DNA from: Paenibacillus stellifer
GTDB lineage: Bacteria; Bacillota; Bacilli; Paenibacillales; Paenibacillaceae
NCBI RefSeq assembly: GCF_000758685.1
Contig: NZ_CP009286.1
Span: 3,936,501 to 4,000,500, forward strand
Reading direction: 5' to 3'
DNA: 64,000 nt
The notes beneath the pieces were generated by a model, which worked only from the letters and a program-made list of their open reading frames with translations, was not told where the DNA came from and did no database searches. Shown here piece by piece: positions 9,188 to 17,886 of this stretch. Numbering within the stretch: position 1 is the first letter of the stretch; every line of letters begins with the position of its first letter. Position numbers and translations under genes: made by a program.

Positions 9188-10999
9188 TCAGTCTTCGTAA
9201 CTTTGTTCATCCGATGGACCCAAATCTGGTGTATCCACAAAGACTGCAACCTCACGGGCGGTTCCGTGCAGCTCGAATACGATCAGCTCATTGCAGCCTT
9301 GGCGCAAGAGGGGCGCAGGCACGTACAATGTGCGTTGAGGACCTATGTTCCAGTACCGCCCCAGATTGAAACCGTTCACAAATACGACTCCCTTGGTCCA
9401 GCCGTCCAGCCGAAGGAAGGTATCCTTCGCCTCATCAACCTCGAAGTATCCCCGGTAGAAGGACGGGCTGTTCAATACTGATTCATCGCCAGATACATCG
9501 CCAGATTCATCGACAAACACATCGCCAAATTGCAGTGCGGACAAATCCTCAAGCGGGAAACAGTGGATCGTCCAGCCGAACAGAAACTGAAATCCATGCC
9601 GGACCCCCTCCGTAATTCCCTTCGGGTCTCTCAAATACGGACCATAGTTGATCCGCCCCATATTTTCAACTAGAATGGTCAGCTCCGCACCTTCCTCCGG
9701 CACTGCGAACGCTACCGACAGCTCCGGCTTCCCGCGTTCCAGCACGCCCTGAAGCTTCCCGTCCAGAAAGACCAGCGCACGATCCCGAACCTCCTGGATG
9801 ACAAGGTGCTGCTTCTCTCTGGGGCCGGAAATCCATGTGCTGTATGCAATAAACCCGTAATCCTGGCCCAGTATCTCCATCGGCTCGGGATTCGTTCTGC
9901 GGACAGGAGCAGAGAGCCGGTCCGCCTGGGTGAACAGCGGCGCCCGCCCGGTCATCGCAACCTCGCCATACGCTTTCGTGCCAATCGGTTCAGGCAGCTT
10001 CAGCTCGCCGATATCCTTGTATTTGGCGATGATGTCACGCACCGCGAAGAATTTATCCGTCGGCTCGCCACTTTCACTCAAGAGCGAATCATAGTCATAG
10101 CTCGTAACCGTAGGCTCATACTGATCCTTCAGCTGGCAGTTCGCCCCGTTCCAGAACCCGAAATTCGTTCCGCCGTGGAACATGTAGAAATTAACCGATG
10201 CCTTCTCCTCCAGCATCTCTTCGAATACTTTGGCTACATCGGCGGCGTCCCGCGTATGATGAGACTCTCCCCAATGGTCGAACCACCCGTTCCAATACTC
10301 CATGCACATCAGAGGCTGATCAGGCTGATATTGGCGCAGCTTGGCAAAGGCTTCTTTCGTACCGGACCCAAAATTCACAGTAGCCCAGGCCCCCGGCACT
10401 GAACCACCCTGCAGCATATGGTCTGTTGGCCCGTCCGAGGTGAACAGCAGGACATCCATTCCGCGCTTGATCATTCCCTGGCGGATATGCTCCAAATACC
10501 GGAGGTCATTGCCGTAGCTGCCGTATTCGTTCTCGATCTGCAGCGCAATGATCGGTCCGCCATTGGTGCACAGCAGCGGCTTTAACCGGGGCAGCAGCTC
10601 ATCATAGTAACTGTCCACCCGGCTCAGAAATTTCTCATCCTGGCAGCGCAGCCGGATTTCTGAATCCGCCAGCAGCCATGAAGGCAGCCCGCCGAACTCC
10701 CACTCCGCACAGATGTAAGGGCTTGGGCGGACGATAACGAACAAGCCCAGCTCCCCCGCCAACCGGATGAAGCGCTCCACATCAGCCATGCCCTCAAAGC
10801 GAAACTGCCCGGGCTTCGGCTCATGGAAATTCCACGGCACGTAAGTCTCCACGGCATTGAACCCGCAAGCCTTCAATTTGAGCAGCCGGTCACCCCAATA
10901 CTCGGGCACCACCCTGAAATAATGCAGCGCTCCCGACAGGAGCTGAACCGGCTCTCCGTCCTGGATCAGCTGAGATCCTTTCCATTCAACAACCGCCAT
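9188..10999 (-). CDS. GH35 beta-galactosidase
   Basis: The 603-residue protein is a complete GH35 enzyme that releases terminal beta-galactose. The TIM barrel starts at once (LSGALHYFRV, residues 21-30). The acid/base is E158 in QIENEYGSYG, and the nucleophile is E234 in MCMEYWNGWFDHWG, as in human GLB1. The C-terminal third holds jelly-roll domains ending near LGRYWNIGPQRTLYVP. There is no signal peptide, so it works on imported oligosaccharides. It is the last gene of the operon that starts at 19767, 45 bp after the MBL-fold gene, and has a GAGGAG-type binding site 10 bp before the ATG. No clear terminator follows. Confidence 0.93.
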   Translation of the reverse strand: MAVVEWKGSQLIQDGEPVQLLSGALHYFRVVPEYWGDRLLKLKACGFNAVETYVPWNFHEPKPGQFRFEGMADVERFIRLAGELGLFVIVRPSPYICAEWEFGGLPSWLLADSEIRLRCQDEKFLSRVDSYYDELLPRLKPLLCTNGGPIIALQIENEYGSYGNDLRYLEHIRQGMIKRGMDVLLFTSDGPTDHMLQGGSVPGAWATVNFGSGTKEAFAKLRQYQPDQPLMCMEYWNGWFDHWGESHHTRDAADVAKVFEEMLEEKASVNFYMFHGGTNFGFWNGANCQLKDQYEPTVTSYDYDSLLSESGEPTDKFFAVRDIIAKYKDIGELKLPEPIGTKAYGEVAMTGRAPLFTQADRLSAPVRRTNPEPMEILGQDYGFIAYSTWISGPREKQHLVIQEVRDRALVFLDGKLQGVLERGKPELSVAFAVPEEGAELTILVENMGRINYGPYLRDPKGITEGVRHGFQFLFGWTIHCFPLEDLSALQFGDVFVDESGDVSGDESVLNSPSFYRGYFEVDEAKDTFLRLDGWTKGVVFVNGFNLGRYWNIGPQRTLYVPAPLLRQGCNELIVFELHGTAREVAVFVDTPDLGPSDEQSYED

Positions 11000-11044
11000 T
11001 CTTCAGTCACTCCTCACTTTGTTTCAAACCCCAAGCCCCAATCC

Positions 11045-11872
11045 TCAAACCTCAATAATCATGCCGTCGAACGCCGTGATGAAGCCCAATTTTTCCGCGT
11101 GCGGGACAAGTTCATCATGGATGGTGTAGCCGTTATGGGAGAAATGATTGATGACGAACATGGTATTTTGATCCGCAGAGCCTTGTTCCAGCATCTCCTT
11201 CCGGATCTCGGCATTATTCGGAAGCCCCAGATGGCCGTGCTCCCACGGTCTTAAGCAGAACGTGCAGTCCAGGCTCACCAAATGGAAAAAGGTCCGGGCA
11301 ATATACTCAGCGGTCGGCTGCGGAAACACCCCTGTATCATGACCGTAGAGCAGCCTTTTGCCGTCCTTCTCGATGCAGTAGATGTAACATTCTTCATTGG
11401 GCATATGGTAGGCGGGCAGCGGAGTTACCGTATACGGACCAATCGCAAAAGGTACAAAAGGCTCCACATATACCGGATTTATATAATCCTCAATGTCCTC
11501 AATCCCGCTACTGTCCATCGCCTGCCGCAGCATGTCCACAATCACCCTGTTGCCATACACGCTAATGCTCTTGGCTTCGCCCAGATGGGCATAAGGCTCG
11601 GCTTTCAGAATCATATCTGCCGGATAGAAATGGTCTTCATGGGAATGGGTGATCAGGATATGCCCGATGGCCGATAAATCCACATTGTATTTCAGCGCAT
11701 GATAATAAGTATCCGGCGGCATGTCGACAAGCAGACAGTCATCAATAATGCTCTGGGACCTGGTGCGGATATTTTTCCCGCCTGCCCTTCTGGCCGCCTC
11801 GCAAGGCTCGCATTTGCAAAAAAGAGCGGGCCATCCGTCCGCCGCCGCCGTGCCTAAATACTGAAGCTTCAT
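11045..11872 (-). CDS. MBL-fold metal-dependent hydrolase, PhnP-like
   Basis: The start is the ATG at 11872, preceded by AAGGAGAG at 11878-11885; an upstream in-frame start would add eight residues without a site. The 275-residue product opens with MKLQYLGTAAADG, has a CKCEPC cysteine cluster near residues 19-24 and the metal motif HSHEDH (family HxHxDH). PhnP and its relatives are phosphodiesterases acting on cyclic ribose phosphates, and many sugar loci carry such an enzyme of unknown substrate. It lies between the MFS carrier (31 bp upstream) and the GH35 gene, so a role on a phosphorylated or lactonised intermediate is possible but inferred. Confidence 0.8.
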   Translation of the reverse strand: MKLQYLGTAAADGWPALFCKCEPCEAARRAGGKNIRTRSQSIIDDCLLVDMPPDTYYHALKYNVDLSAIGHILITHSHEDHFYPADMILKAEPYAHLGEAKSISVYGNRVIVDMLRQAMDSSGIEDIEDYINPVYVEPFVPFAIGPYTVTPLPAYHMPNEECYIYCIEKDGKRLLYGHDTGVFPQPTAEYIARTFFHLVSLDCTFCLRPWEHGHLGLPNNAEIRKEMLEQGSADQNTMFVINHFSHNGYTIHDELVPHAEKLGFITAFDGMIIEV

Positions 11873-11903
11873 ATGAACTCTCCTTCGCCCTAGCATTCTT
11901 GTT

Positions 11904-13178
11904 CTAGATCTTTCTCGTAAAAGCCCGCCAGCGGCCGCTCGCGATTACGCAGATCACGGCCCCTCCCAATGCCAGCACACACCATGACAACCGGGTGAAG
12001 CCCCAGCCCAACTGTTCGGCAACAGCTCCGATTCCATAGCTGGAAAGGGCGCTGCCCACATAAGTTGCCGAATTTAGCAGCCCGGAGACGGTCGATACTC
12101 TTCCGCTCTCCCTGAAGTAGACCGGTACGAAGCTTACCAGCATCGCATTCACTCCCAGCATTGCCGAGGTGACGATCCCCAGCATCAGGAGCGCGAGCGG
12201 CAGGCTATTTTTTCCATACCCTATAAGAACCAGCAAAGCCAGCACGGTCAGGGCAAACAGGGCCGCTGCCGTAACCAGCTCATTCTGGAATATTTTCCGA
12301 TTGATCAAGCCCGCCAAATAGACGCCCGCCAGATTAATAACCGGCAGAACCATCGTTAATCGGATCGCAAGCGAAGAGCCGGTATGATATCCTTCCGCTA
12401 GGTAGGTGGGCATCCAGGTCATAATTCCGTCTTTCAAAATGCCGTGAAGCATGGCTCCCATGCCAATGAACAGCAGTCCGGAGACTGCAAACAACGTATA
12501 CAGGGGCGTATGATGAAGAGGAAAGGTTGTGCCGGTGGCGGCTAGAGCCGGGGATTGTTCTGTGAATCCGCCGTTGTCCGCCTTGTGTTCCAGCTTCGAG
12601 ATGACGATATACCAGACTACGGCAACGGGAAACATAAGGAAGGCCGCCATATCAAACACCATCCGCCAGCCCGAATAATCAATGAGCAAGGAGCACATCA
12701 GGTAGGTGATTAGCGTACCGGCCGGGACGGTGGTCGTAAGGACCGCCAGCGCTCTGAAGCTCTCTTTCTTCGGCAGCCTGTCGGCAATGAGCTTCGCCAT
12801 CGGCGACCAGGTCAAGGACTGCGCCAGCCCGTTAAGAGACCATAGAATGACCATCATTTCATAGGTTGAGCTGATCCCCATCGCCAGATTCAATGCCGAA
12901 GAACAAGTGAGTCCAAGGAACACCAGAAGCTTGGGGGATACCCGGTCACCCAGAATGCCGCTTATGAACTGGCCGATGCCATAGGCGAAGAAAAAGGCTG
13001 CCGCCACGAGTCCAAGCTGGGACTTGCTGAAATGATCGGAGGTCATCATCTCGCCCATGCTTGCGTTGAAATTGAGCCGGCCGATGTACGTCGAGGTGTA
13101 TGTGATCCAGCAGATGAAAAATACAGTCCTGATGCTCCCGGCATCAGCAAGTTTGTTCCTTTCATAGGCCGCTCTCAC
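11904..13178 (-). CDS. MFS transporter of organophosphate/sugar-phosphate (GlpT/UhpT-like) type
   Basis: The 424-residue protein has about 12 hydrophobic segments. The N-terminus matches the OPA group: a first helix with YTSTYIGRLNFNA, then GLVAAAFFFAYGIGQFISGILGDR. It starts at GTG 13178 with GGAG at 13185-13188. OPA carriers exchange organophosphates for phosphate; many Bacillota homologues in sugar operons move acidic sugars instead. Operon context (SMP-30 and PLP enzyme upstream, MBL hydrolase and GH35 downstream) suggests import of a sugar acid or phosphorylated product. The substrate is not readable from sequence. Confidence 0.85.
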   Translation of the reverse strand: MRAAYERNKLADAGSIRTVFFICWITYTSTYIGRLNFNASMGEMMTSDHFSKSQLGLVAAAFFFAYGIGQFISGILGDRVSPKLLVFLGLTCSSALNLAMGISSTYEMMVILWSLNGLAQSLTWSPMAKLIADRLPKKESFRALAVLTTTVPAGTLITYLMCSLLIDYSGWRMVFDMAAFLMFPVAVVWYIVISKLEHKADNGGFTEQSPALAATGTTFPLHHTPLYTLFAVSGLLFIGMGAMLHGILKDGIMTWMPTYLAEGYHTGSSLAIRLTMVLPVINLAGVYLAGLINRKIFQNELVTAAALFALTVLALLVLIGYGKNSLPLALLMLGIVTSAMLGVNAMLVSFVPVYFRESGRVSTVSGLLNSATYVGSALSSYGIGAVAEQLGWGFTRLSWCVLALGGAVICVIASGRWRAFTRKI

Positions 13179-13247
13179 CGGTTTCTCCGTCTCGCTTCAG
13201 CCAGACCGCCGCCCGCCGAGTAAGGTTGTGTGCTCTTTCCACCGTCG

Positions 13248-14129
13248 TTACCTGTTCTTGAAGACATTTGCCGTGACCCCTCTGACTCCGGGTGTATATT
13301 TGAAGATGCCGCCCGCAAGCGGCTCACCTTGCAATTGCTCATCGCTGAGGCCATCTCTCGCCGACGTGATATACAGTTCATCCAGGTTTTCCCCGCCGAA
13401 GCAGCAGGAGGTTACCTGGGATACGGGCAGCTGCACGCTCTCCAGACACTTCCCGGTAACCGGATTCCAGCGGCTCACGCAGCTTCCTCCCCAATGAGCC
13501 ACCCACAGCATGCCTTCGATGTCGATAGTCATTCCATCGGGGAATCCTTGATCGGGCGGAAGGTGAAAGGCTGTCCGCCGGTTCTTGATGTTGCCTGTCA
13601 GAACATCATAGTCAAACTGATCGACCCGGCCGGTAGGCGTGTCGATATAATACATAGCAGTCGCTTCAGCATTCCAGGCTAGACCATTGGAGCAGCCAAC
13701 TCCGGCAAGCATTTTAGTAACGGTGCCGTCACCATCCAGCCTGTACAGCGCCCCGGCCGGGCTACCGCCTTCAAGCGGCATGGTCCCCGCCCAGAAGCGG
13801 CCGGCCGGATCGCATTTTCCGTCATTAAACCGATTGTCCGGCTGATCTTCTTCCGGATCGGCAATTCGCTCCAAACTTCTGGAGGCTAAATCCAGATAGG
13901 CGAATCCGGTCTGCAGCGCGCAGACCATGCGCCCGTCCGCCGCAGGCACAACGGCGCCGATCCGCTCGCCAACGGGTATGACTTCCTTCTTTTCCGTTCC
14001 CGGCGTATACAGATGGATGCACATTTCCTCGATATCCACCCATACGATTGTCTTGCTCTCCGGCAGCCACAGCGGCCCCTCGCCCAGCAGCGCCAGCTCC
14101 TCTACGAGCAATTCCGGCTGATTTGCCAA
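13248..14129 (-). CDS. SMP-30/gluconolactonase family lactonase
   Basis: The 293-residue six-bladed propeller starts with a TTG at 14129 behind GGAGGG. Family marks are LGEGPLWLPE (metal-binding Glu near residue 17), NRFNDGKCDPAGRFWAGTM, CSNGLAW and PDGMTIDIEGMLWVAHWGG. These supply the Glu, Asn, Asn and Asp ligands of the divalent metal. Family members hydrolyse sugar lactones such as gluconolactone. In the operon it follows the PLP enzyme and precedes the carrier, which fits hydrolysis of a lactone made by the SDR dehydrogenase two genes upstream (inference). Confidence 0.88.
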   Translation of the reverse strand: MANQPELLVEELALLGEGPLWLPESKTIVWVDIEEMCIHLYTPGTEKKEVIPVGERIGAVVPAADGRMVCALQTGFAYLDLASRSLERIADPEEDQPDNRFNDGKCDPAGRFWAGTMPLEGGSPAGALYRLDGDGTVTKMLAGVGCSNGLAWNAEATAMYYIDTPTGRVDQFDYDVLTGNIKNRRTAFHLPPDQGFPDGMTIDIEGMLWVAHWGGSCVSRWNPVTGKCLESVQLPVSQVTSCCFGGENLDELYITSARDGLSDEQLQGEPLAGGIFKYTPGVRGVTANVFKNR

Positions 14130-14157
14130 GTTCGTCCCTCCAAATCTGCATTAGCGC

Positions 14158-15258
14158 TTATTTGACTTTGCCTCTTGCAGCAATCGTCCACGTATCCTTA
14201 ACCTGACCATCCTGGACAATGTTCAGTTCATCCAGCATATTAACGACGGCGCAGCAATGGACAGGAATAATCTCCAGCTTGTCCCCGACCTTCAGCCCTT
14301 GTTCCGAAGGCGGCAGTGTCAGCACGCCATGCTCTTCATTGAACCAGGACACGGTAATATCCGGGTGTCCGACAACGAAGCCGCGCCCGGTTCCGATGAC
14401 AGAATCTTCCCCGTCCATGGTGAACACCTTCGTCCCGCCGTCAATGACGGCACGGTCGGGGGCGGGACGGCTGATAACCGTAGCCAGCACCGTCAATGCG
14501 CATTGCCCGATATCAAGTGCTCCGGCTTTGACCTGCGTCAAATCCCCGAATACATAAGTGCCGGGGCGAATCTCCGTGACGCCTTCCATCATGGAGGCGA
14601 AGCGGCTCACAGGCGTCGAGCCTCCGCTGACCGTCTCAACGGGGAAGCCGCAGCCCCGCAGAACATCCGCCGCACTTTCAGCGGCCTTCGCCTCTCGGAC
14701 CGCAACCTCCTGGCGCTGCTCGTCAGTCTCCGCATCATAGGAATGCCCGGCGAATTCCAGCACGCCGGTCACCCGGATTCCCTGCAGCGGAGCAAGCGAT
14801 TCGGCCAGCCGCAGCAGATTCTCCCCGGGCTGCACACCCACCCGGCCATAACCGGGATCGATCTCGATCCACATGTTAATGACGATCCCCGCATTGAGCG
14901 CCGCTGCGGATATACCCGCAGCCACCTCATAGCTGTCGCAGGCAACGGTAAGCTCCACGCGCTTAGCCAGCCGGATCAGACGCTCCAGCTTCGCTTCACC
15001 GACGATGGGATAGGCGATCACTATATTGCGAATGCCCGCGTCCGCCATAACCTCGGCTTCTCCAAGCTTGGCAACGGTAATGCCTACAGCTCCGGCCTCA
15101 ACTTGCAGATGGGCAATTTGCGGTGTTTTATGGGTTTTGACATGCGGCCGCAGAGCAACTCCGGCATCATCCGCAATTTGCTGGTAACGGTAAATGTTAT
15201 TCAGCAGCTTACTGTAATCGACGAGAATACAGGGAGTATCCAATTCGTATTGATTCAT
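14158..15258 (-). CDS. PLP enzyme of the D-threonine aldolase / D-serine dehydratase (DSD1) family
   Basis: The 366-residue protein has an alanine-racemase-like barrel and a C-terminal DSD domain. K41 in RPHVKTHKT is the PLP-binding lysine position. HCC at 334-336 gives a His-x-Cys metal pair, as in eukaryotic-type D-serine dehydratase rather than the His-x-Asp of D-threonine aldolase. The start has AAGGAGAG seven bases upstream. It lies 18 bp after the SDR gene and two genes after a RidA protein, which clears the enamine product of PLP dehydratases. A D-amino-acid or amino-sugar-acid eliminating activity is therefore likely; the substrate is unknown. Confidence 0.85.
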   Translation of the reverse strand: MNQYELDTPCILVDYSKLLNNIYRYQQIADDAGVALRPHVKTHKTPQIAHLQVEAGAVGITVAKLGEAEVMADAGIRNIVIAYPIVGEAKLERLIRLAKRVELTVACDSYEVAAGISAAALNAGIVINMWIEIDPGYGRVGVQPGENLLRLAESLAPLQGIRVTGVLEFAGHSYDAETDEQRQEVAVREAKAAESAADVLRGCGFPVETVSGGSTPVSRFASMMEGVTEIRPGTYVFGDLTQVKAGALDIGQCALTVLATVISRPAPDRAVIDGGTKVFTMDGEDSVIGTGRGFVVGHPDITVSWFNEEHGVLTLPPSEQGLKVGDKLEIIPVHCCAVVNMLDELNIVQDGQVKDTWTIAARGKVK

Positions 15259-15276
15259 GGCAGTCTCTCCTTGTCC

Positions 15277-16029
15277 TTAAAATGCCAGCTGTCCGCCGTC
15301 TACGACGATACATTCGCCGTTGATAAAGGCCGCATCCTCCGAAGCGAGAAAGGCGAACACGCCGGAAATGTCCTTCGGTTCCCCGACACGGCCCAGCGGG
15401 ATATGGTTCTGAATATACCGGCTGACAAACTCGGGATCATCGATTGCCTCCGACATCGGGGTCTGAATATAGCCCGGACAGACCGCGTTCACGCGAATCC
15501 CCGAAGCGCCCAGTTCCACCGCCATGGTCTTCGTCAGCAGAATGACCCCGCCTTTGGAAGCATTATAATGCGCGTATTTCGCTTCCCCCGCGAGTCCATT
15601 GGTGGAGGACATGTTGATAATCGCTCCCTTGCCCTGTTCCTTCATCTGGCGGGCAACCCGCTGCGCCACATAGAACATGCCGTTCAAATTCACATCAATC
15701 ATTCTTCGCCAGTTGTCATCCTTGATGTCGAGGAAGGACTCCTCCCAGGCCACACCGGCATTATTCGCCAGAATATCGATGCTTCTTCCGTCCTGGACAA
15801 TGCGCTCAACCATCCGGTCCACCTGTTCGGGACGGGACACATCCAGCGCCTGATAAGAAACAGAGTATCCCAAGTCCTTGAAGCGTTCCGCCGCTTGCAG
15901 CAGCAGCGCTTCCTGAATATCCGCAAGGATGACATGCGCACCTTCCGCTGCGAAGCGCTCCGCAATTGCAAGGCCAATTCCCTGGCCCGCACCTGTTACC
16001 AGTGCTGTTGAATTCTCAAAACGCCGCAT
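15277..16029 (-). CDS. SDR-family NAD(P)-dependent oxidoreductase
   Basis: The 250-residue classical short-chain dehydrogenase starts at the ATG at 16029 (AGGGAGAG upstream) rather than an in-frame ATG seven codons earlier that overlaps the RidA stop and lacks a site. The nucleotide motif is TGAGQGIG (residues 12-19), NNAG is at 89-92, and the catalytic Ser is at 141-142 with Y155 and K159 in YNASK. The C-terminal [11 protein letters not shown] and VVDGG blocks are typical of glucose/gluconate dehydrogenase-like SDRs. Its place among RidA, the PLP enzyme and the lactonase suggests oxidation of a sugar or hydroxy-acid intermediate. Confidence 0.9.
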   Translation of the reverse strand: MRRFENSTALVTGAGQGIGLAIAERFAAEGAHVILADIQEALLLQAAERFKDLGYSVSYQALDVSRPEQVDRMVERIVQDGRSIDILANNAGVAWEESFLDIKDDNWRRMIDVNLNGMFYVAQRVARQMKEQGKGAIINMSSTNGLAGEAKYAHYNASKGGVILLTKTMAVELGASGIRVNAVCPGYIQTPMSEAIDDPEFVSRYIQNHIPLGRVGEPKDISGVFAFLASEDAAFINGECIVVDGGQLAF

Positions 16030-16049
16030 TAGGCAGTCTCTCCCTTCCA

Positions 16050-16424
16050 TTACTCCGGCTTGTATGCGATGGCGTCGATCTCCACCTTGATTCCGTCCAG
16101 GCCGGCCTCCACGCAGGTTCTCGCCGGAAACGGGCTCTCGAAGTAAGATTGATAGACCGCGTTAAAACGGTCGAAGTCGGCAAGGCTGGCGAGGAAAACA
16201 TTGATCTTCACAATATCGTCCATCGTACATCCGCCTGCCTCCACGATCGCCTTGATGTTGTTCATGGTCAGTCTGGTCTCCGCTTCAATATCACCGCTCA
16301 CGATGCTTCCATCCCCATCAAGGGGGCCTTGTCCGGAAATAAACAGCATATTTCCGGCGGCAATCCCTTGGGAATAAGGTCCGCTTCCGACGGAGGCATT
16401 ACGGGTGCGAATGGCTTGTCTCAT
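16050..16424 (-). CDS. RidA-family enamine/imine deaminase
   Basis: A 124-residue RidA/YjgF protein. AGGAG sits eight bases before the ATG at 16424; a longer frame upstream has no site. YSQGI (17-21) and R102 in FPARTCVE match the family's active-site cleft; R102 corresponds to the Arg that anchors the substrate carboxylate. RidA proteins hydrolyse 2-aminoacrylate and similar imines made by PLP enzymes. The D-serine dehydratase-like gene two positions downstream is a plausible source. Gaps are 28 bp to the M20 gene and 20 bp to the SDR gene. Confidence 0.9.
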   Translation of the reverse strand: MRQAIRTRNASVGSGPYSQGIAAGNMLFISGQGPLDGDGSIVSGDIEAETRLTMNNIKAIVEAGGCTMDDIVKINVFLASLADFDRFNAVYQSYFESPFPARTCVEAGLDGIKVEIDAIAYKPE

Positions 16425-16452
16425 CGTCATCTCTCCTAACTTGTAGTTGCAA

Positions 16453-17763
16453 TTACAATTCGGCGGCTGATGATCCGCACCAGCGAAGCATCGCGCCTGC
16501 ATAGATTTCGATCAGGACGGACAGGCTGTCCAGATCGACATATTCACCCGGCGCATGGGCGTTGCCGCCCGCCGGTCCCAGAATCAGCGCTGGTGAATCG
16601 CTGTATTCATTGAAGACAAACGCATCGCAGGCGAACGGCGAGCCGGTCACCTCGGCCGCTTGTCCCGTAGCCGATTCAATCTCCCCAGCGAGCAGCGGAA
16701 TCAGCGGAATATCCGCCGCCACCTGACTGCCCGGCAGGAAGCGGATCATCCGCTTGAACTCCGGCAGGGCGAGACCATCACCGGGCCGCACTCCGCAGAA
16801 ATCCCGGTAGCCGGTCAGCAGCTCCTCGCGGAGCTGATCTTCGTCCACACCCGGGTAACATTCCACCCAGATGTCCACATGACACTCAACGGGTCCGACG
16901 TCGCAGAGCGGCGACTTCAGATCCCCGGCCTCCAGCCGCGTAACGATAATCGGAAGCTGCTCCTTCCGTCCGGAATACCACGGAGCAGGTCCTTCCGCTT
17001 CGGCGCGCAGCACCTCATATTGCTCCAGAAACAGAATGAATCTCGCCGCATCGACCGCCGGGTTGCGAATTTCCTCGCCGTTGAAGGACAGTCCTGTCGT
17101 CCCTCTGAAAGTCACCCGCCACAAGGCTCCTCCCCGGGTCGCCGGGTACAAGGCCAGATTGGTTGGCTCGGGGATGATAACCGCATCGGCGATGATCCCG
17201 CGCGCCCGGCCTGCCACTGTTCCGTTGGCGCCGCCGAATTCTTCATCCACAACCGATTCGATCACCACATCCCCCTTCAGCCGCAGCCCGAGATCCATCA
17301 AGCATTTCACCGCCAGAATCGATGCCACAAGCCCGCCTTTCATATCGTAGGCGCCCAGCCCATACAGCTTGCTGCCCGAGATGACCGGCTCGAACGGAGA
17401 ACCCTGCCATCCCGGGGCAACCGCCGCCGTGTCGATATGGCCGGAGAACAGCAGCGATTTGCCTTCGCCTGTTCCTGTCCACACCGCACTGACATTTGGC
17501 CGGCCGCTGTAATCCTTCCCAGGGTAGTAGGCCGGATGCTCGTGGAACCCGGGAACCTGCTCGGGCTCGTACAGCTCGGCCTCAAGACCAAGATCTTCCA
17601 GCATCATGCATAACGCTTCCTGGCACTCCTTCTCCGAACCGCTGATTACCTTATTGACCGTATCATGCCGGATCAGCTCAGACAGCATCTCGATCATTCG
17701 CTCACGGTTCAGCTGCACCCATTCTCTGATCCGGAGCTTCTCATCCTGAAGCTTGTCCTCCAT
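16453..17763 (-). CDS. M20-family peptidase/deacylase (ArgE/DapE type)
   Basis: The 436-residue protein starts at the ATG at 17763, preceded by GGGGAGG. A longer in-frame version would read through the tandem repeat upstream and is unlikely. Metal and catalytic residues are H109 and D111 in FSGHIDT, D140 in AYDMKGG and the E174/E175 pair in VDEEFGG. These fit a di-zinc amidohydrolase such as acetylornithine deacetylase or succinyl-diaminopimelate desuccinylase. In an operon with GH20 it could remove an N-acyl group from a sugar-derived amino acid; that is inference. Confidence 0.87.
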   Translation of the reverse strand: MEDKLQDEKLRIREWVQLNRERMIEMLSELIRHDTVNKVISGSEKECQEALCMMLEDLGLEAELYEPEQVPGFHEHPAYYPGKDYSGRPNVSAVWTGTGEGKSLLFSGHIDTAAVAPGWQGSPFEPVISGSKLYGLGAYDMKGGLVASILAVKCLMDLGLRLKGDVVIESVVDEEFGGANGTVAGRARGIIADAVIIPEPTNLALYPATRGGALWRVTFRGTTGLSFNGEEIRNPAVDAARFILFLEQYEVLRAEAEGPAPWYSGRKEQLPIIVTRLEAGDLKSPLCDVGPVECHVDIWVECYPGVDEDQLREELLTGYRDFCGVRPGDGLALPEFKRMIRFLPGSQVAADIPLIPLLAGEIESATGQAAEVTGSPFACDAFVFNEYSDSPALILGPAGGNAHAPGEYVDLDSLSVLIEIYAGAMLRWCGSSAAEL

Positions 17764-17783
17764 CGGTTCGCCTCCCCTCTGTG

Positions 17784-17858
17784 GCCTTCCATTCGTCTGC
17801 CTTCCATTCGTCTGCCTTCCGTTCGCCCACCTTCCGTTCGTCCGCCTTCCGTTCACCA
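17784..17858. repeat. 15-bp tandem repeat, five units
   Basis: Five 15-bp units of the type GCCTTCCATTCGTCT lie end to end between the GH20 stop (17887) and the M20 start (17763). The first two are identical and the others differ by a few bases. On the minus strand they could encode an Arg/Lys/Asp/Glu-rich pentapeptide repeat, but no start with a binding site supports a gene. The array lengthens an intra-operon spacer of 123 bp. Confidence 0.85.
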
Positions 17859-17886
17859 ATCTCGCGCTCCTCCGCCATGCGCTCGT

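Noticed and set aside
14257..16011. Long plus-strand open frame (584 codons) opposite the SDR and PLP enzyme genes
   Set aside because: It is antisense to two clear enzyme genes, has no binding site or family motif, and arises from their codon bias.
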